From Pseudomonadota bacterium (lineage in GTDB: Bacteria; Myxococcota_A; Polyangia; Polyangiales; Polyangiaceae), in the NCBI GenBank assembly GCA_023432025.1, contig JAEYVE010000210.1, positions 1 to 61,706 of the forward strand: 61,706 nucleotides of DNA. The letters run 5' to 3'. The position numbers and the translations under genes are program-made. The notes under the pieces are model-generated. The model was given only the letters and a program-made list of their open reading frames with translations. It searched no databases and was not told where the DNA came from. This document shows positions 16,949 to 25,672 of the stretch, one piece after another; position 1 is the stretch's first letter, and every line of letters starts with the position of its first letter.

Positions 16949-17716
16949 ATGTCCCAAGCAGGAAACGTGAGCAATTTTTCGGGCAAAGTCGTGCTGGTCA
17001 CCGGCGGCACCTCGGGCATCGGTCGCGCCGCGGCCGAGCTCTTCCACGCGGCTGGCGCGCACGTCGTGGTCACGGGTCAGAGCGCCGAGAGCGTCCGTCG
17101 CGCGGAGAGCGAGCTACCCGCGGGCGTGACGGTGCTCCAATCCGACGCACGCAGAGTGGACGCAGCGGCGGAGCTCGCGCGCGTCATCGAGGCGACCTTC
17201 GGCAGGCTGGACGTCGTGCTCTTGAACGCTGGCATCGCCCAGCTCGCTCCCCTCGAGCACGTCGACGAAGCGCACTACGACGAGCACATGGACGTGAACG
17301 TCAAGGGCGTGGTTTTCACGCTGCAGAAGGTGCTGCCGCTCTTGTCTCGCGGCGCGTCCGTCATCGTGACCTCTTCGGTGGCGGCGCTGCAGGGCGCGCC
17401 GAACATGTCCATCTACGCCGCGTCCAAGGCCGCGGTCTCGGGGCTCGTTCGTACGCTCGCGGTCGAGCTCGCGCCGCGTGGCATCCGCATCAACTCGGTG
17501 ATCCCCGGCCCCACGCACACGCGGATTCAGGAAAAGTTCGGGCTGCCCGCCGACGTAAGGGAGGCCGCCGAGCGGAGCTTTGCGGGGCGCATCCCGCTGG
17601 GTCGTTTCGGCGAGGCCCAGGAAGTCGCGCAGGTTCTCTTCTTCTTGGCGTCGCCTGGCGCCTCTTACGTGAGCGGCGCCGAGCTCTCGGTGGACGGCGG
17701 CTTGGCCGCCACGTAA
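16949..17716 (+). CDS. short-chain dehydrogenase/reductase (SDR)
   Basis: A 255-residue classical SDR. It has the NAD(P)-binding TGGTSGIG (18-25), LNAGIA, the catalytic Ser in VTSSVAAL and YAASK (Tyr and Lys of the active site), and the C-terminal VSGAELSVDGG. It should catalyse NAD(P)H-linked oxidation or reduction of a hydroxyl/keto group; substrate is unknown. The gene follows a TetR-family regulator after 69 bases and is probably its target. The ATG at 16949 has GGAT about 8 bases upstream. Confidence 0.92.
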   Translation: MSQAGNVSNFSGKVVLVTGGTSGIGRAAAELFHAAGAHVVVTGQSAESVRRAESELPAGVTVLQSDARRVDAAAELARVIEATFGRLDVVLLNAGIAQLAPLEHVDEAHYDEHMDVNVKGVVFTLQKVLPLLSRGASVIVTSSVAALQGAPNMSIYAASKAAVSGLVRTLAVELAPRGIRINSVIPGPTHTRIQEKFGLPADVREAAERSFAGRIPLGRFGEAQEVAQVLFFLASPGASYVSGAELSVDGGLAAT

Positions 17717-17786
17717 GCCGCCCGAAGGAGGGCGCCATCGACGCGCACCCGCGCACCGGCGCGCCGCTCGGTTCGATCGATGACCG

Positions 17787-17882
17787 GGGGTCGACGGCGG
17801 GGTCGACGGCGGGGTCGACGGCGGGGTCGACGGCGGGGTCGACGGCGGGGTCGACGGCGGGGTCGACGGCGGGGTCGACGGC
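17787..17882. repeat. eight perfect 12-bp tandem repeats (GGGGTCGACGGC)
   Basis: Units begin at 17787, 17799, 17811, 17823, 17835, 17847, 17859 and 17871 without a mismatch. Each carries a GTCGAC palindrome. TCGATCGA flanks the array on both sides (17773-17780 and 17883-17890). It lies 70 bases after the SDR stop and right before the terminator. Open frames through it are not coding. Confidence 0.95.
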
Positions 17883-17889
17883 TCGATCG

Positions 17890-17927
17890 AAAACGACCTC
17901 GAAGGGTTTTCCTTCGAGGTCGTTTTT
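17890..17927. terminator. 16-bp rho-independent terminator, bidirectional
   Basis: AAAACGACCTCGAAGG (17890-17905) pairs perfectly with CCTTCGAGGTCGTTTT (17911-17926) around GTTTT, with U-runs in both directions. It ends transcripts of the SDR gene and the convergent argG gene. Confidence 0.93.
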
Positions 17928-17941
17928 CATTCACGGACCGC

Positions 17942-19312
17942 TCACTCCTCGTCGAGCAGGTCGGGCAGCACGCTGCCGGCAGGTCCGAGCGCGGCGAGCG
18001 GTCCCCCGCCGCCGCTGCCCAGGCGATGCACGGCCTGCACGTGGTGCACCAAGAACTCGCGGTTGTCCGTGACGTTCAGGTTCTGCATTTCGAGCGCGCC
18101 GATGCGATCCGCAGGGGTGAACGCCGGGTCCGTCACCTTTTCCATGCTGAGCTTGTCGGGGCCGTACGCCATGTAGTCCGCGTGCGTGGACACGATGGTG
18201 TAGTCGTCGCCGCGACGGAGCTCGAGCGTGACCTTGCCGGTGACCGAAGGCGCAATCCAGCGCGTGAGGGCGTCCTTGAGCAGCATGCACTCGGGATCGA
18301 ACCAACGCCCTTCGTAGAGCAAACGACCGAGACGGCGACCCAGCGAAAAGTACTGGTCGAGCGTATTTTCGTTGTGGATGGCCGAGAGCAGGCGCTCGTA
18401 CACGATGTGCAAGAGCGCCATGCCGGGCGCCTCGTAGATGCCGCGGCTCTTGGCGTCGATGACGCGGTTTTCGATTTGGTCGCTCATGCCGAGGCCGTGG
18501 CGGCCGCCGACGCGGTTCGCCTCGAGCATGAGATCGATGAGCGTCGTGAAGCGCTTGCCGTTGATGGCCACGGGCACGCCGCGCTCGAACTCGACGCTGA
18601 CCTCTTCGGCCTTGACCTCGACTTCGCTCTTCCAGTGCGCCACGCCCATGATGGGCGCCACGATGCGCATGCCCTTGTCGAGGTGCTCGAGATCCTTGGC
18701 CTCGTGCGTGGCGCCGAGCACGTTGGAGTCCGTGCTGTAGGCCTTTTCCGTGCTCATCGTGTAGGGCAAGCCCACGGAGAGCAGGTACTCGCTCATTTCC
18801 TTGCGGCCGCCGAACGCGTCCACGAAGGCTTGGTCGAGCCAAGGCTTGTAAATTTTCAGCTGCGGGTTCGTGAGAATGCCGTAGCGGTAGAAGCGCTGAA
18901 TGTCGTTGCCCTTGTGCGTGCTGCCGTCGCCGAAGACGTGCACGTCGTCCTCGCGCATGGCGCGGATGATGGCCGTCGTGGTGACCGCGCGGCCCAGGGG
19001 CGTGGTGTTGAAGTACTTCTTGCCGCCGCTGGACAGGTGGAAGGCGCCGCACTGAATGGCGATGACGCCTTCGCGCGCCATGGCCTCACGACAGTCGACC
19101 AGGCGCGCCTTCACGGCGCCGTGTGACTCGGCCACCGGCGGGATGGTTTGGCAGTCGTCCTCGTCCGGCTGCGCGAGGTCCGCCGTGTACGCGTAGACCT
19201 GCATGCTTTGACGGGACAGCCACGCGACCGCGCAGCGAGTGTCCAAACCTCCGGAAAACGCGATGCCGAGCTTGGTGCCGGCGGGGGGCAGCGACCGATA
19301 AATGCGACTCAT
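17942..19312 (-). CDS. argG: argininosuccinate synthase
   Basis: A 456-residue cytosolic enzyme that condenses citrulline and aspartate with ATP hydrolysis to argininosuccinate, the penultimate step of arginine synthesis. The N-terminal PP-loop AFSGGLDT is at 18-25. The segments YTADLAQPDEDD and GDGSTHKGNDIQRF are typical of the longer ArgG branch (E. coli type, 447 residues) rather than the approximately 400-residue form. No other arginine gene is adjacent. The gene ends right after the strong terminator and starts at ATG 19312. Confidence 0.95.
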   Translation of the reverse strand: MSRIYRSLPPAGTKLGIAFSGGLDTRCAVAWLSRQSMQVYAYTADLAQPDEDDCQTIPPVAESHGAVKARLVDCREAMAREGVIAIQCGAFHLSSGGKKYFNTTPLGRAVTTTAIIRAMREDDVHVFGDGSTHKGNDIQRFYRYGILTNPQLKIYKPWLDQAFVDAFGGRKEMSEYLLSVGLPYTMSTEKAYSTDSNVLGATHEAKDLEHLDKGMRIVAPIMGVAHWKSEVEVKAEEVSVEFERGVPVAINGKRFTTLIDLMLEANRVGGRHGLGMSDQIENRVIDAKSRGIYEAPGMALLHIVYERLLSAIHNENTLDQYFSLGRRLGRLLYEGRWFDPECMLLKDALTRWIAPSVTGKVTLELRRGDDYTIVSTHADYMAYGPDKLSMEKVTDPAFTPADRIGALEMQNLNVTDNREFLVHHVQAVHRLGSGGGGPLAALGPAGSVLPDLLDEE

Positions 19313-19614
19313 GGCGGGGCCGCGTCTAGCATGGCGGGGCGTTCAGTTCATCTCGCGGCGACGGCAGGGGGCGGAAATCCCGCGTCCGAGCGGCGCCGCG
19401 CCGTGCCTGCGTGGCCGAGCGGGCCCGCTTGGGGTGCGCCGCTCGCCGTGGTCCTCCCAGCCCAGTGCGGGAGCACCGGATGAGGAAAGACCACGCCGCC
19501 CCCTCGAGTCCGCGAGCTACTCTTGGCCGACCGCACGGTGACCGCAGGGTGATCGGCCCGGCCGCGGAATTTCCACGAGGGTGACCTTGACGAGCGGAGC
19601 GCCGCGCCTCATCG
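19313..19614. other. intergenic region between divergent argG and the DUF1993 gene
   Basis: About 300 bases with no convincing gene. It contains the 13-mer TGCGGGAGCACCG at 19466-19478, a small GTGC/GCAC hairpin also found at two other intergenic places. Promoters for both genes should be here, but no clear -35/-10 pair could be assigned. Confidence 0.6.
19466..19478 (+). repeat. dispersed 13-mer TGCGGGAGCACCG, copy 1
   Basis: Identical 13-mers occur at 22698-22710 and 55409-55421, all intergenic and on the same strand. Each forms a short GTGC/GCAC or GTGCT/AGCAC hairpin. Confidence 0.7.
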
Positions 19615-20139
19615 ATGCGGACCATGTCCATGTACACCGCTTCCGTTCCTCAAGTGTCCAAGATGCTCCAAAACCTGTCGGCTTGGCTCGGCAAAGCCGA
19701 GGAGCACGCCCAGCAAAAGAACTTCGACGTCAACGTGCTGCTGCAGTGTCGCTTGGCGCCGGACATGTACCCGCTCGTTCGCCAGATCCAGTCCTCCTGT
19801 GACACGGCGAAGTTTCTCGCCGCTCGGCTCTCGGGCAAGGAAGCGCCGCGTCACCCGGACACCGAAACGACGTTCGAGGAGATCAAGCAGCGCATCGCCT
19901 CCACGCTCGAGTTCTTGAGCACGATCAAGGAGAGCGATTTTCAAGGCGCGTCGGAGCGCAAGGTGACGACCAACTACCTGCCCCCGGGTAAGGCGTTCGC
20001 CGGCCCCGTCTATCTCAACCAGAGCGCGCTACCGAACTTCTACTTTCACCTGACGACCGCGTACCTGATTTTGCGGCACAACGGCGTGAACGTGGGCAAA
20101 ATGGACTTCATGGGCGCGACGCCGCTCATCGACGTCTGA
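19615..20139 (+). CDS. DUF1993 family protein
   Basis: A 174-residue protein matching DUF1993 closely: MSMYTASVPQVSKMLQNL at the start, LLQCRLAPDMYPLVRQIQ, DTAKF, and the C-terminal LPNFYFHLTTAYLILRHNGV. The fold is a DinB-like four-helix bundle. Function is unknown in the family. The first ATG is at 19615, but a start at 19624 (MSMYTAS) matches homologues better and may be the true one. It is convergent with mntP. Confidence 0.93.
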   Translation: MRTMSMYTASVPQVSKMLQNLSAWLGKAEEHAQQKNFDVNVLLQCRLAPDMYPLVRQIQSSCDTAKFLAARLSGKEAPRHPDTETTFEEIKQRIASTLEFLSTIKESDFQGASERKVTTNYLPPGKAFAGPVYLNQSALPNFYFHLTTAYLILRHNGVNVGKMDFMGATPLIDV

Positions 20140-20159
20140 GCTTTCGCGCGCGCGGAAGC
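20140..20159. terminator. GC-rich inverted repeat between convergent genes
   Basis: GCTTTCGCGC pairs with GCGCGGAAGC with one G-U wobble and almost no loop, immediately after the DUF1993 stop. A possible bidirectional terminator without U-tract. Confidence 0.4.
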
Positions 20160-20173
20160 CACGGCTCCCGCGC

Positions 20174-20749
20174 TCAAGCGGCGAGGTGCTCGGCCAGGAT
20201 TTTCACGCCGAGCAGCACGAGCACCACGCCGCCCACGGCGTCCAAACGCTTCCCCAGGAGCGCGCCGAAGCGGCGCCCGGCGAAGAGCCCGACGGCGCTG
20301 AGCAGCGCGGTGACGACGCCGATGGTAACCAGCGAGGTGACGAGCGGCGCGCCCAAAATCGGCAAAGTGACGCCCACCGCGAAGGCGTCGATGCTCGTCG
20401 CGATCGCGAGCACCGTGAGCACGCGCAGACCGAACGGATCCCCCGCGTCGGCGACCTCCGCCTCGTCGTCGCGGGGGCCGCCGCGCGCTTCCCACAACAT
20501 TTTCCCGCCGATGCCAGCGAGGAGCACGAACGCGATCCAGTGGTCCCACGCCGCCACGACCGGCCCCAGCTGGCTTCCGAGCGCCCAGCCCAAGAGCGGC
20601 ATCAGGGCCTGAAAGCCGCCAAAAAAGAGCATGATCCGCGCCACGTGACGCGCGCGGATGACGGGCGCCAGAAGGCCGCGCGCTGCCGCAACCGCGGTGG
20701 CGTCCATGGCGAGCCCCACGGCCAGGGCGAAAATGGAACCGAAGGTCAC
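20174..20749 (-). CDS. mntP: manganese efflux pump MntP
   Basis: A 191-residue inner-membrane protein with six hydrophobic segments in two related halves. The acidic intramembrane motifs GLAMDATAVAAARGL (near residue 12) and ATSIDAFAVGVTL (near 116) are those of MntP, which exports Mn(II). The first motif has AT in place of the common AF after MD; the second is intact. It starts 9 bases after purB on the same strand and is probably co-transcribed with it. No yybP-ykoY manganese riboswitch is visible, as there is no room for one. Confidence 0.9.
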   Translation of the reverse strand: MTFGSIFALAVGLAMDATAVAAARGLLAPVIRARHVARIMLFFGGFQALMPLLGWALGSQLGPVVAAWDHWIAFVLLAGIGGKMLWEARGGPRDDEAEVADAGDPFGLRVLTVLAIATSIDAFAVGVTLPILGAPLVTSLVTIGVVTALLSAVGLFAGRRFGALLGKRLDAVGGVVLVLLGVKILAEHLAA

Positions 20750-20758
20750 GTTCGAAGC

Positions 20759-22207
20759 CTACAGAATGGAACCCGGGACGTAGCTCGCGGCCGCCGGGTA
20801 CTTTTGCACGATGCCCTCCACCGTGCGCGCAAACGCGTGAGCCTGAGCGGGCGCCGCGCCCACGAAATCAATCGGCTTGGAGAGCAGCTCGCCCAGCGCG
20901 GCGCGATCGAGCGGGAGCCGCGGATCGGCCGCCAAGCGATCGAGCAGGTCGTTGTCCGTGCGGCCCGCCTCGCGCATTTCCAGCGCTACCCCGACCGCGT
21001 GCTCCTTGATGGCCTCGTGCGCCGTTTCGCGGCCCACGCCAGCGCGCACCGCGGCCATGAGCACCTTGGTCGTCGCCAAGAACGGCAAGTAGCGGCGCAG
21101 CTCGCGCTCGATGACGGCCGGGTAGTAGCCGGTATCGTCGAGCACGCTGAGGAAGGTCTCGAACAGGCCGTCCACCGCGAAGAACGCGTCGGGGAGCATC
21201 ACGCGGCGCACGACCGAGCAGCTGACGTCCCCTTCGTTCCACTGATCTCCGGCGAGTCCCGTCGCCATCGTCAGGTAGCCGGACAAGATGACGGCGAAGC
21301 CGTTGATGCGCTCGCACGAGCGCGAGTTCATCTTGTGCGGCATGGCGCTCGAGCCCACCTGACCCGGCTTGAAGCCCTCCGTGCCGAGCTCGGCGCCGGC
21401 CATCAGCCGCAGAGTTTTGGCGAAGCTCGAGGGCCCCGCCGTCACTTGCGCGAGCGCGCTCACCACGTCCAAGTCGAGCGAACGAGGGTACACCTGCCCC
21501 ACGTTGCCGAGCACACGCGCAAAGCCCAGGTGCCGCGCGACGCTCGCCTCGAGCTGATCCAGCTTGGCCGCGTCGCCGCCCAAGAGATCCAGCATGTCCT
21601 GCTGAGTGCCGACCGGACCCTTGATGCCGCGCAGCGGGTAGCGCGCCAGGAGATCTTCCACGCGGTAGAACGCCTGGAGCAGCTCTTCTCCGCTGTTGGC
21701 GACGCGCTTGCCGACGGTGGTGGCCTGGGCCGGCACGTTGTGGCTGCGCCCCGCGATGACGAGCTCGGCGTGCTCCGTGGCCAGACGCGCCAAGCGCGCA
21801 AGCGCGGCCACGATGCGATCTCGCACCAGAGACAACGCCCAGCGCACCTGCATTTGCTCCACGTTCTCGGTGAGATCGCGGCTCGTCATGCCCTTGTGAA
21901 TGTGCTCGTGCCCCGCGAGCTCGCAGAACTCCTCGATGCGCGCCTTCACGTCGTGGCGCGTCACACGCTCACGCGCGTCGATGGAGGCCAGATCGACCTC
22001 TTCGATCTTGCTTTGGTACGCCTCGATGACGCCGTCCGGAACGGCGATTCCGAGCTCCTTTTGCGCGGAGAGCACGGCCAGCCACAGCTGACGTTCGAAG
22101 ACGATTTTCTTTTCGGGCGACCAGAGGGCCGCCATGTCGCGGCTCGCGTAGCGAGCAGCCAGCACGTTGGGAACGATGGGACGAGTCACGCCGCGACACT
22201 TAGCCAC
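20759..22207 (-). CDS. purB: adenylosuccinate lyase
   Basis: A 482-residue enzyme of the fumarase/aspartase superfamily. It cleaves SAICAR and adenylosuccinate, releasing fumarate, in purine synthesis. The signature loop GSSAMPHKMN (around 286-296) carries the catalytic Ser, and HKGMTSRD and GRSHNVPAQ supply the other active-site segments. The start is uncertain: GTG 22207 opens the frame, while an in-frame GTG at 22189 gives an N-terminus (TRPIVPNVLAARYAS) closer to homologues. mntP follows after 9 bases. Confidence 0.95.
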   Translation of the reverse strand: MAKCRGVTRPIVPNVLAARYASRDMAALWSPEKKIVFERQLWLAVLSAQKELGIAVPDGVIEAYQSKIEEVDLASIDARERVTRHDVKARIEEFCELAGHEHIHKGMTSRDLTENVEQMQVRWALSLVRDRIVAALARLARLATEHAELVIAGRSHNVPAQATTVGKRVANSGEELLQAFYRVEDLLARYPLRGIKGPVGTQQDMLDLLGGDAAKLDQLEASVARHLGFARVLGNVGQVYPRSLDLDVVSALAQVTAGPSSFAKTLRLMAGAELGTEGFKPGQVGSSAMPHKMNSRSCERINGFAVILSGYLTMATGLAGDQWNEGDVSCSVVRRVMLPDAFFAVDGLFETFLSVLDDTGYYPAVIERELRRYLPFLATTKVLMAAVRAGVGRETAHEAIKEHAVGVALEMREAGRTDNDLLDRLAADPRLPLDRAALGELLSKPIDFVGAAPAQAHAFARTVEGIVQKYPAAASYVPGSIL

Positions 22208-22371
22208 AAAGGCCGGGCTCGTCGACCCGGGGCGCGCCGCCCGCGGCGGGGGCGCGTGTTCCCGTCGCTGCGGCAGCCGCCGGAGCTTTGACGCGCGCTA
22301 CATTGCGTGGCGAGCTTTGCCGTGCGGCTCAGCGCGAGGCTGCCGAGGCAGGGCGCGTCCCGAAGCGTGCT

Positions 22372-22605
22372 TCACGCGCGGTCGCGCAGCTCCGTCGCCC
22401 CCTCTTTCGAGGCGCAGTGGGCGCAGCAATACATGGCGCCGTTCTTTTCCAAGCCGTGGCCCACGATGCGACAGTCGCAGTGGGCGCACTTCGGCGCCAC
22501 CGCTTGGATGGCGCACTCGAAGCTGTCGAACGTCCACGTCTTGTCGTCCAACACCAGCTGAAAGGCCTTGTCGTAGTCGTTTCCGCACTGATTGCAGACC
22601 GCCAT
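22372..22605 (-). CDS. small zinc-ribbon / metallothionein-like protein
   Basis: A 77-residue protein rich in Cys and His. The first half has CNQCGNDYDKAF and a TFDSFEC segment; the second has CAHCDCRIVGHGLE and YCCAHCA, which resembles the bacterial metallothionein core (CxCxxC... YCCxxCA). It should bind zinc. The ATG at 22605 has a strong ribosome-binding site (GGGGAGGAAG). Longer frames extend into repeats and are rejected. Function is unknown; a stress-related metal-binding role is possible. Confidence 0.85.
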   Translation of the reverse strand: MAVCNQCGNDYDKAFQLVLDDKTWTFDSFECAIQAVAPKCAHCDCRIVGHGLEKNGAMYCCAHCASKEGATELRDRA

Positions 22606-23023
22606 GCTCTTCCTCCCCAATGGTTCACAACCTCTGACTCCACTCAGCATTGCACTCCGCGTTGCGCGAGGCACCGCGAGGCGTCTTGTTTTCGTAGTGC
22701 GGGAGCACCGCTCGGCTTTCGCGTCTTCGCCTCCCCAAAAACCAGCGGCGCGGTGGCCTGGTCGAGCGCTGAGCGATCCGCTGTCCACCCTCGAGCGAAT
22801 GACGCAACTGAGGCGGAAGGGCGCCGCGCGGCGACGACACTGCGCAAAGAGACGACCGCTCTGCGCAAAGACCGCTCTGCGCAAAGACCCCTCTGCGCAA
22901 AGACACGACAGCTCTGCGCAAAGACCGCTCTGCGCAAAGACACGACAGCTCTGCGCAAAGGCCGCTCAGCGCCAAGACACGACAGCTCTGCGCAAAGACA
23001 CGACAGCTCTACGCAAAGACGGC
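22606..23023. other. gene-free stretch between zinc-ribbon and kinase genes
   Basis: About 418 bases. The left part holds the 13-mer TGCGGGAGCACCG at 22698-22710, and the right half is the 16/21-bp tandem array. No gene is supported. Confidence 0.7.
22698..22710 (+). repeat. dispersed 13-mer TGCGGGAGCACCG, copy 2
   Basis: Identical to 19466-19478 and 55409-55421. It is located upstream of the zinc-ribbon gene on the opposite strand. Confidence 0.7.
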
Positions 23024-23035
23024 TCAGCGCGGTGT
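22840..23035. repeat. tandem array of CTGCGCAAAGA units spaced 16 or 21 bases
   Basis: Eleven units begin at 22840, 22861, 22877, 22893, 22914, 22930, 22951, 22967, 22988, 23009 and 23025. The spacings are 21,16,16,21,16,21,16,21,21,16. Short units end ACCGCT; long ones carry a five-base-longer ACACGACAGCT. Units 8, 10 and 11 are degenerate. The stop codon of the kinase gene (23024-23026) lies at the boundary of the last unit. Confidence 0.93.
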
Positions 23036-25468
23036 GCCGGCTAGGCGCAGGGAAATTTCACGCACCGCCGCGAGGTAGCGTGACGCTTCTTCGGGGCACT
23101 GCGCCGGGCAAGGGCTACGCTTCGTGCGGCCGCAGCCCTTTTTGGAGCTCGAGCCGAGCGGCACGAGGACATTCAGGCTGCGCTCGTCGCCGAGCTGACT
23201 GGCGCGCGTCAAGAGCGGAAGGCGAGCGGCGCACGAGGGAGCTTTTCGGAGCTCGTAAGCGATGCGCAGCGCTGGGGAAAATGCCTTCTGGACCTCGGGC
23301 GCCGCCAGGCGCTTGTCCACCTCGCTGCGGAGCGCGCTGTCGACCTTCGAGCTCGTGCTGAGATCGTACAAGAGGTCCGCGCCGGCCTCCCCCATCACTT
23401 CGCTCATCAGGCGCAGCGCGAGCTTCTCGGCGTTACCCGGCGTTTGCGCGCCGCGCTTCACCAAGAGGCCCACGCCCGAGTCACGCGTTTTTTCGGGAGC
23501 GACCGCGAAGAGGCGCTCGGCGACGGCCATGGCATCGGTGAGCGTGGTGGCCCGACTGGCGAAGGCCAACATGAGCGGCTCGAGCACGAGCGGATCGCGA
23601 GGGTACTGCTCGGAGAGGGGGAGCAGCCCGTCGACCCCGCGTTGCATGGCGCTCGCCAGCTCGTCGTCCGACGCGCGTTTGACGGGCTCCGCAGCGGAGG
23701 CCTCGACGACTGCCGTCGACGTCGACGAATCGTCGCTCGCCTCGTTCTCTTCGGCGGAGCTCGGCTCCGCCTTGGCCGCGCCGACGCGCGAGACGAAATC
23801 CGAGAGCTCCAGAGCGCCGTAGCTGCGGCCGCGCCAATCCACGCCGAACGCCAAGATGGAGAGCGCCGCGGCGGCCGTCACCGCCAGGAGCGGGGCTCCC
23901 AAGAGGTGACGCCGGAGACGGCTGATTTCTCCGGCGCTGAAGCGCTGTCGAAGCACGCTGGTGCCAGCGGCCAAGAACGCCACGAGCGGCAGGAGCACAG
24001 CCCAGCCCGGCCACGCGATGCCGGGGTCTTGGCGGAAGATGCCCTGAAACCCGAAGCGGCCCACGAAGTCGTCGCAGAAGCGCAGGACGATGGCGGCCAG
24101 GCCATAAGCGACGAGCCCGGACAGAACCGGACGCCGAATGGTTTCCAAGAGATCGAGCACACGCGCGCTGTTGCTCCAGATGGTGCGTCGGAAGCGGCGG
24201 ATCCAGAGCCCTGCGGGCATGAGCAGCGTACCGCAAATACCCAGGAGCAAGAGCGCGAGCTCGGTGCGCGTGAACGCGAGTTTGCCGGTGAAGAGCTCGA
24301 GCGCGCTGACGCTGCTGGCCAAGAAGGCGATGAGCATGGACGCGGCCAGCAAGAGATAGAACAAGAGCCGCGGCCGGCTCGTGGAGACCTCGTACAAATC
24401 GGCGCCCAAGGCCGTGCGCGAAGCGCGACGCGGCTTCGACGGCTGCGCGGCGGCGTTGCCCGGAGGCAGGATGGAAACCGAGAGGGCCGGGTCGAACGCC
24501 TCGAGCGCGGCGCGAAGCTCGCGCACGCTCGCGTAGCGCTGCTCCGGGTTTTTGGCCATGGCCCGCTGGATCACGAGCTCGAGCGTTTCCGGGATGTCGG
24601 GGTTCCAGTCCCGCGGCCGTGGGGCCTCGTTCATCATCACCGCCAGCACGGTGGCGTGAAGCGTGTCCTCCTCGAACGGGGCGTGGCCCGTCAGGCCTGC
24701 GTACAGAATGGCGCCGATACCGTAGATGTCGACGCGGTGGTCTCCGCGCTGCCCGTTGGCTTGCTCCGGCGCCATGAACGAGGGCGTGCCCATGATCATG
24801 CCGGTCTTGGTCAACTGCGCGTCGGAGGTGTCGAGAAAACGCGACAGACCGAAGTCCAGCACCTTGACCCGCGGATGAGCCGGAACATGGCCCGTGCTGT
24901 CCGAAAGCAGAAACACGTTCTGCGGCTTCAGGTCACGGTGCACCACGTTCTCTTGGTGCGCGGCCACGAGCGCGTCGCAGATTTGGAGCGCGATACGAAC
25001 CGCGCTCACCACGTCCATTTTCCCGACGCGTTCGATGTGCGCGTCCAGGTCGCATCCGGAAAGGAGCTCGCAAACGATGTAGGACCAGCCGTCCGCGGTG
25101 CGCCCCACGTCGTAGACGCCGACCACGTTCGGGTGAGAGACGCACGCGGCCGCCTCCGCCTCGCGCTGGAAGCGCGCGAGCTGATCCGGGTCCCGCGCCA
25201 GATCGGGGCGAAGCACCTTCAGCGCGAACCCCTTCTGCGGAATGCGCGTGTGCCGCGCGCGGTACACGCGACCCATGCCGCCCTCGCCGAGCACCGAGTC
25301 GATGACGTAGGTGTCGTTCAGACTACGCCCGAGGAGCTCGTCCTCTCGACCGGAGTCGCTGATGGGTCCTGAGCCGCTCACGGGGGTCTCGCTGCGATCC
25401 ACGTCTTCCGTGCTCGTTTCGCCGTTGATGATCTTGGTCGCGTCTCGCGAAGGGTCGGGGAAAGGCAT
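23024..25468 (-). CDS. membrane Ser/Thr protein kinase
   Basis: An 814-residue Hanks-type kinase. Domain at about 55-325: glycine loop GEGGMG (61-66), Lys84, HRDLKPQN (177-184), DFG (205-207) and an APEQ activation segment. A charged linker follows, then about five hydrophobic segments between about 365 and 565, and a roughly 250-residue C-terminal region without recognised motifs that is rich in acidic and Ala residues. This layout (N-terminal cytoplasmic kinase, membrane block, C-terminal sensor or output) is common in myxobacteria. Substrate and signal are unknown. It is divergent from the RNase D gene. The stop codon abuts a tandem repeat array, so the C-terminus may vary between strains. 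Confidence 0.95.
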   Translation of the reverse strand: MPFPDPSRDATKIINGETSTEDVDRSETPVSGSGPISDSGREDELLGRSLNDTYVIDSVLGEGGMGRVYRARHTRIPQKGFALKVLRPDLARDPDQLARFQREAEAAACVSHPNVVGVYDVGRTADGWSYIVCELLSGCDLDAHIERVGKMDVVSAVRIALQICDALVAAHQENVVHRDLKPQNVFLLSDSTGHVPAHPRVKVLDFGLSRFLDTSDAQLTKTGMIMGTPSFMAPEQANGQRGDHRVDIYGIGAILYAGLTGHAPFEEDTLHATVLAVMMNEAPRPRDWNPDIPETLELVIQRAMAKNPEQRYASVRELRAALEAFDPALSVSILPPGNAAAQPSKPRRASRTALGADLYEVSTSRPRLLFYLLLAASMLIAFLASSVSALELFTGKLAFTRTELALLLLGICGTLLMPAGLWIRRFRRTIWSNSARVLDLLETIRRPVLSGLVAYGLAAIVLRFCDDFVGRFGFQGIFRQDPGIAWPGWAVLLPLVAFLAAGTSVLRQRFSAGEISRLRRHLLGAPLLAVTAAAALSILAFGVDWRGRSYGALELSDFVSRVGAAKAEPSSAEENEASDDSSTSTAVVEASAAEPVKRASDDELASAMQRGVDGLLPLSEQYPRDPLVLEPLMLAFASRATTLTDAMAVAERLFAVAPEKTRDSGVGLLVKRGAQTPGNAEKLALRLMSEVMGEAGADLLYDLSTSSKVDSALRSEVDKRLAAPEVQKAFSPALRIAYELRKAPSCAARLPLLTRASQLGDERSLNVLVPLGSSSKKGCGRTKRSPCPAQCPEEASRYLAAVREISLRLAGTPR

Positions 25469-25672
25469 CGGAAGTTCGGGGCTGAAGTAGTTTACACGAC
25501 CCGCGCCTTCGCACCGGTACGCGGACGATGCCAGAGCAGAAACCCACGAAATGCGTTCGGGAGCCGTCCTCCGACGATGTGGGCAACGTGTGACGAGGTC
25601 CTACCGAGCGACCAAATCAGGCTGCTGCGGCGCACTGGTCGCCGACTCTGGGCGACTCTGGTACGAGGCGCC

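Noticed and set aside
17780..17936. Peptide repeats (GRRR or VDPA) encoded by the 12-bp array
   Set aside because: Open frames arise from the 12-bp period and run through the terminator; no start signal or conserved flanks.
20186..22291. 701-codon open frame on the plus strand opposite purB and mntP
   Set aside because: Both minus-strand genes are strongly supported by family signatures; the frame has a shadow composition rich in Arg and His.
22840..23035. CRISPR array
   Set aside because: Units are only 16 or 21 bases with no unique spacer; it is a simple tandem array.
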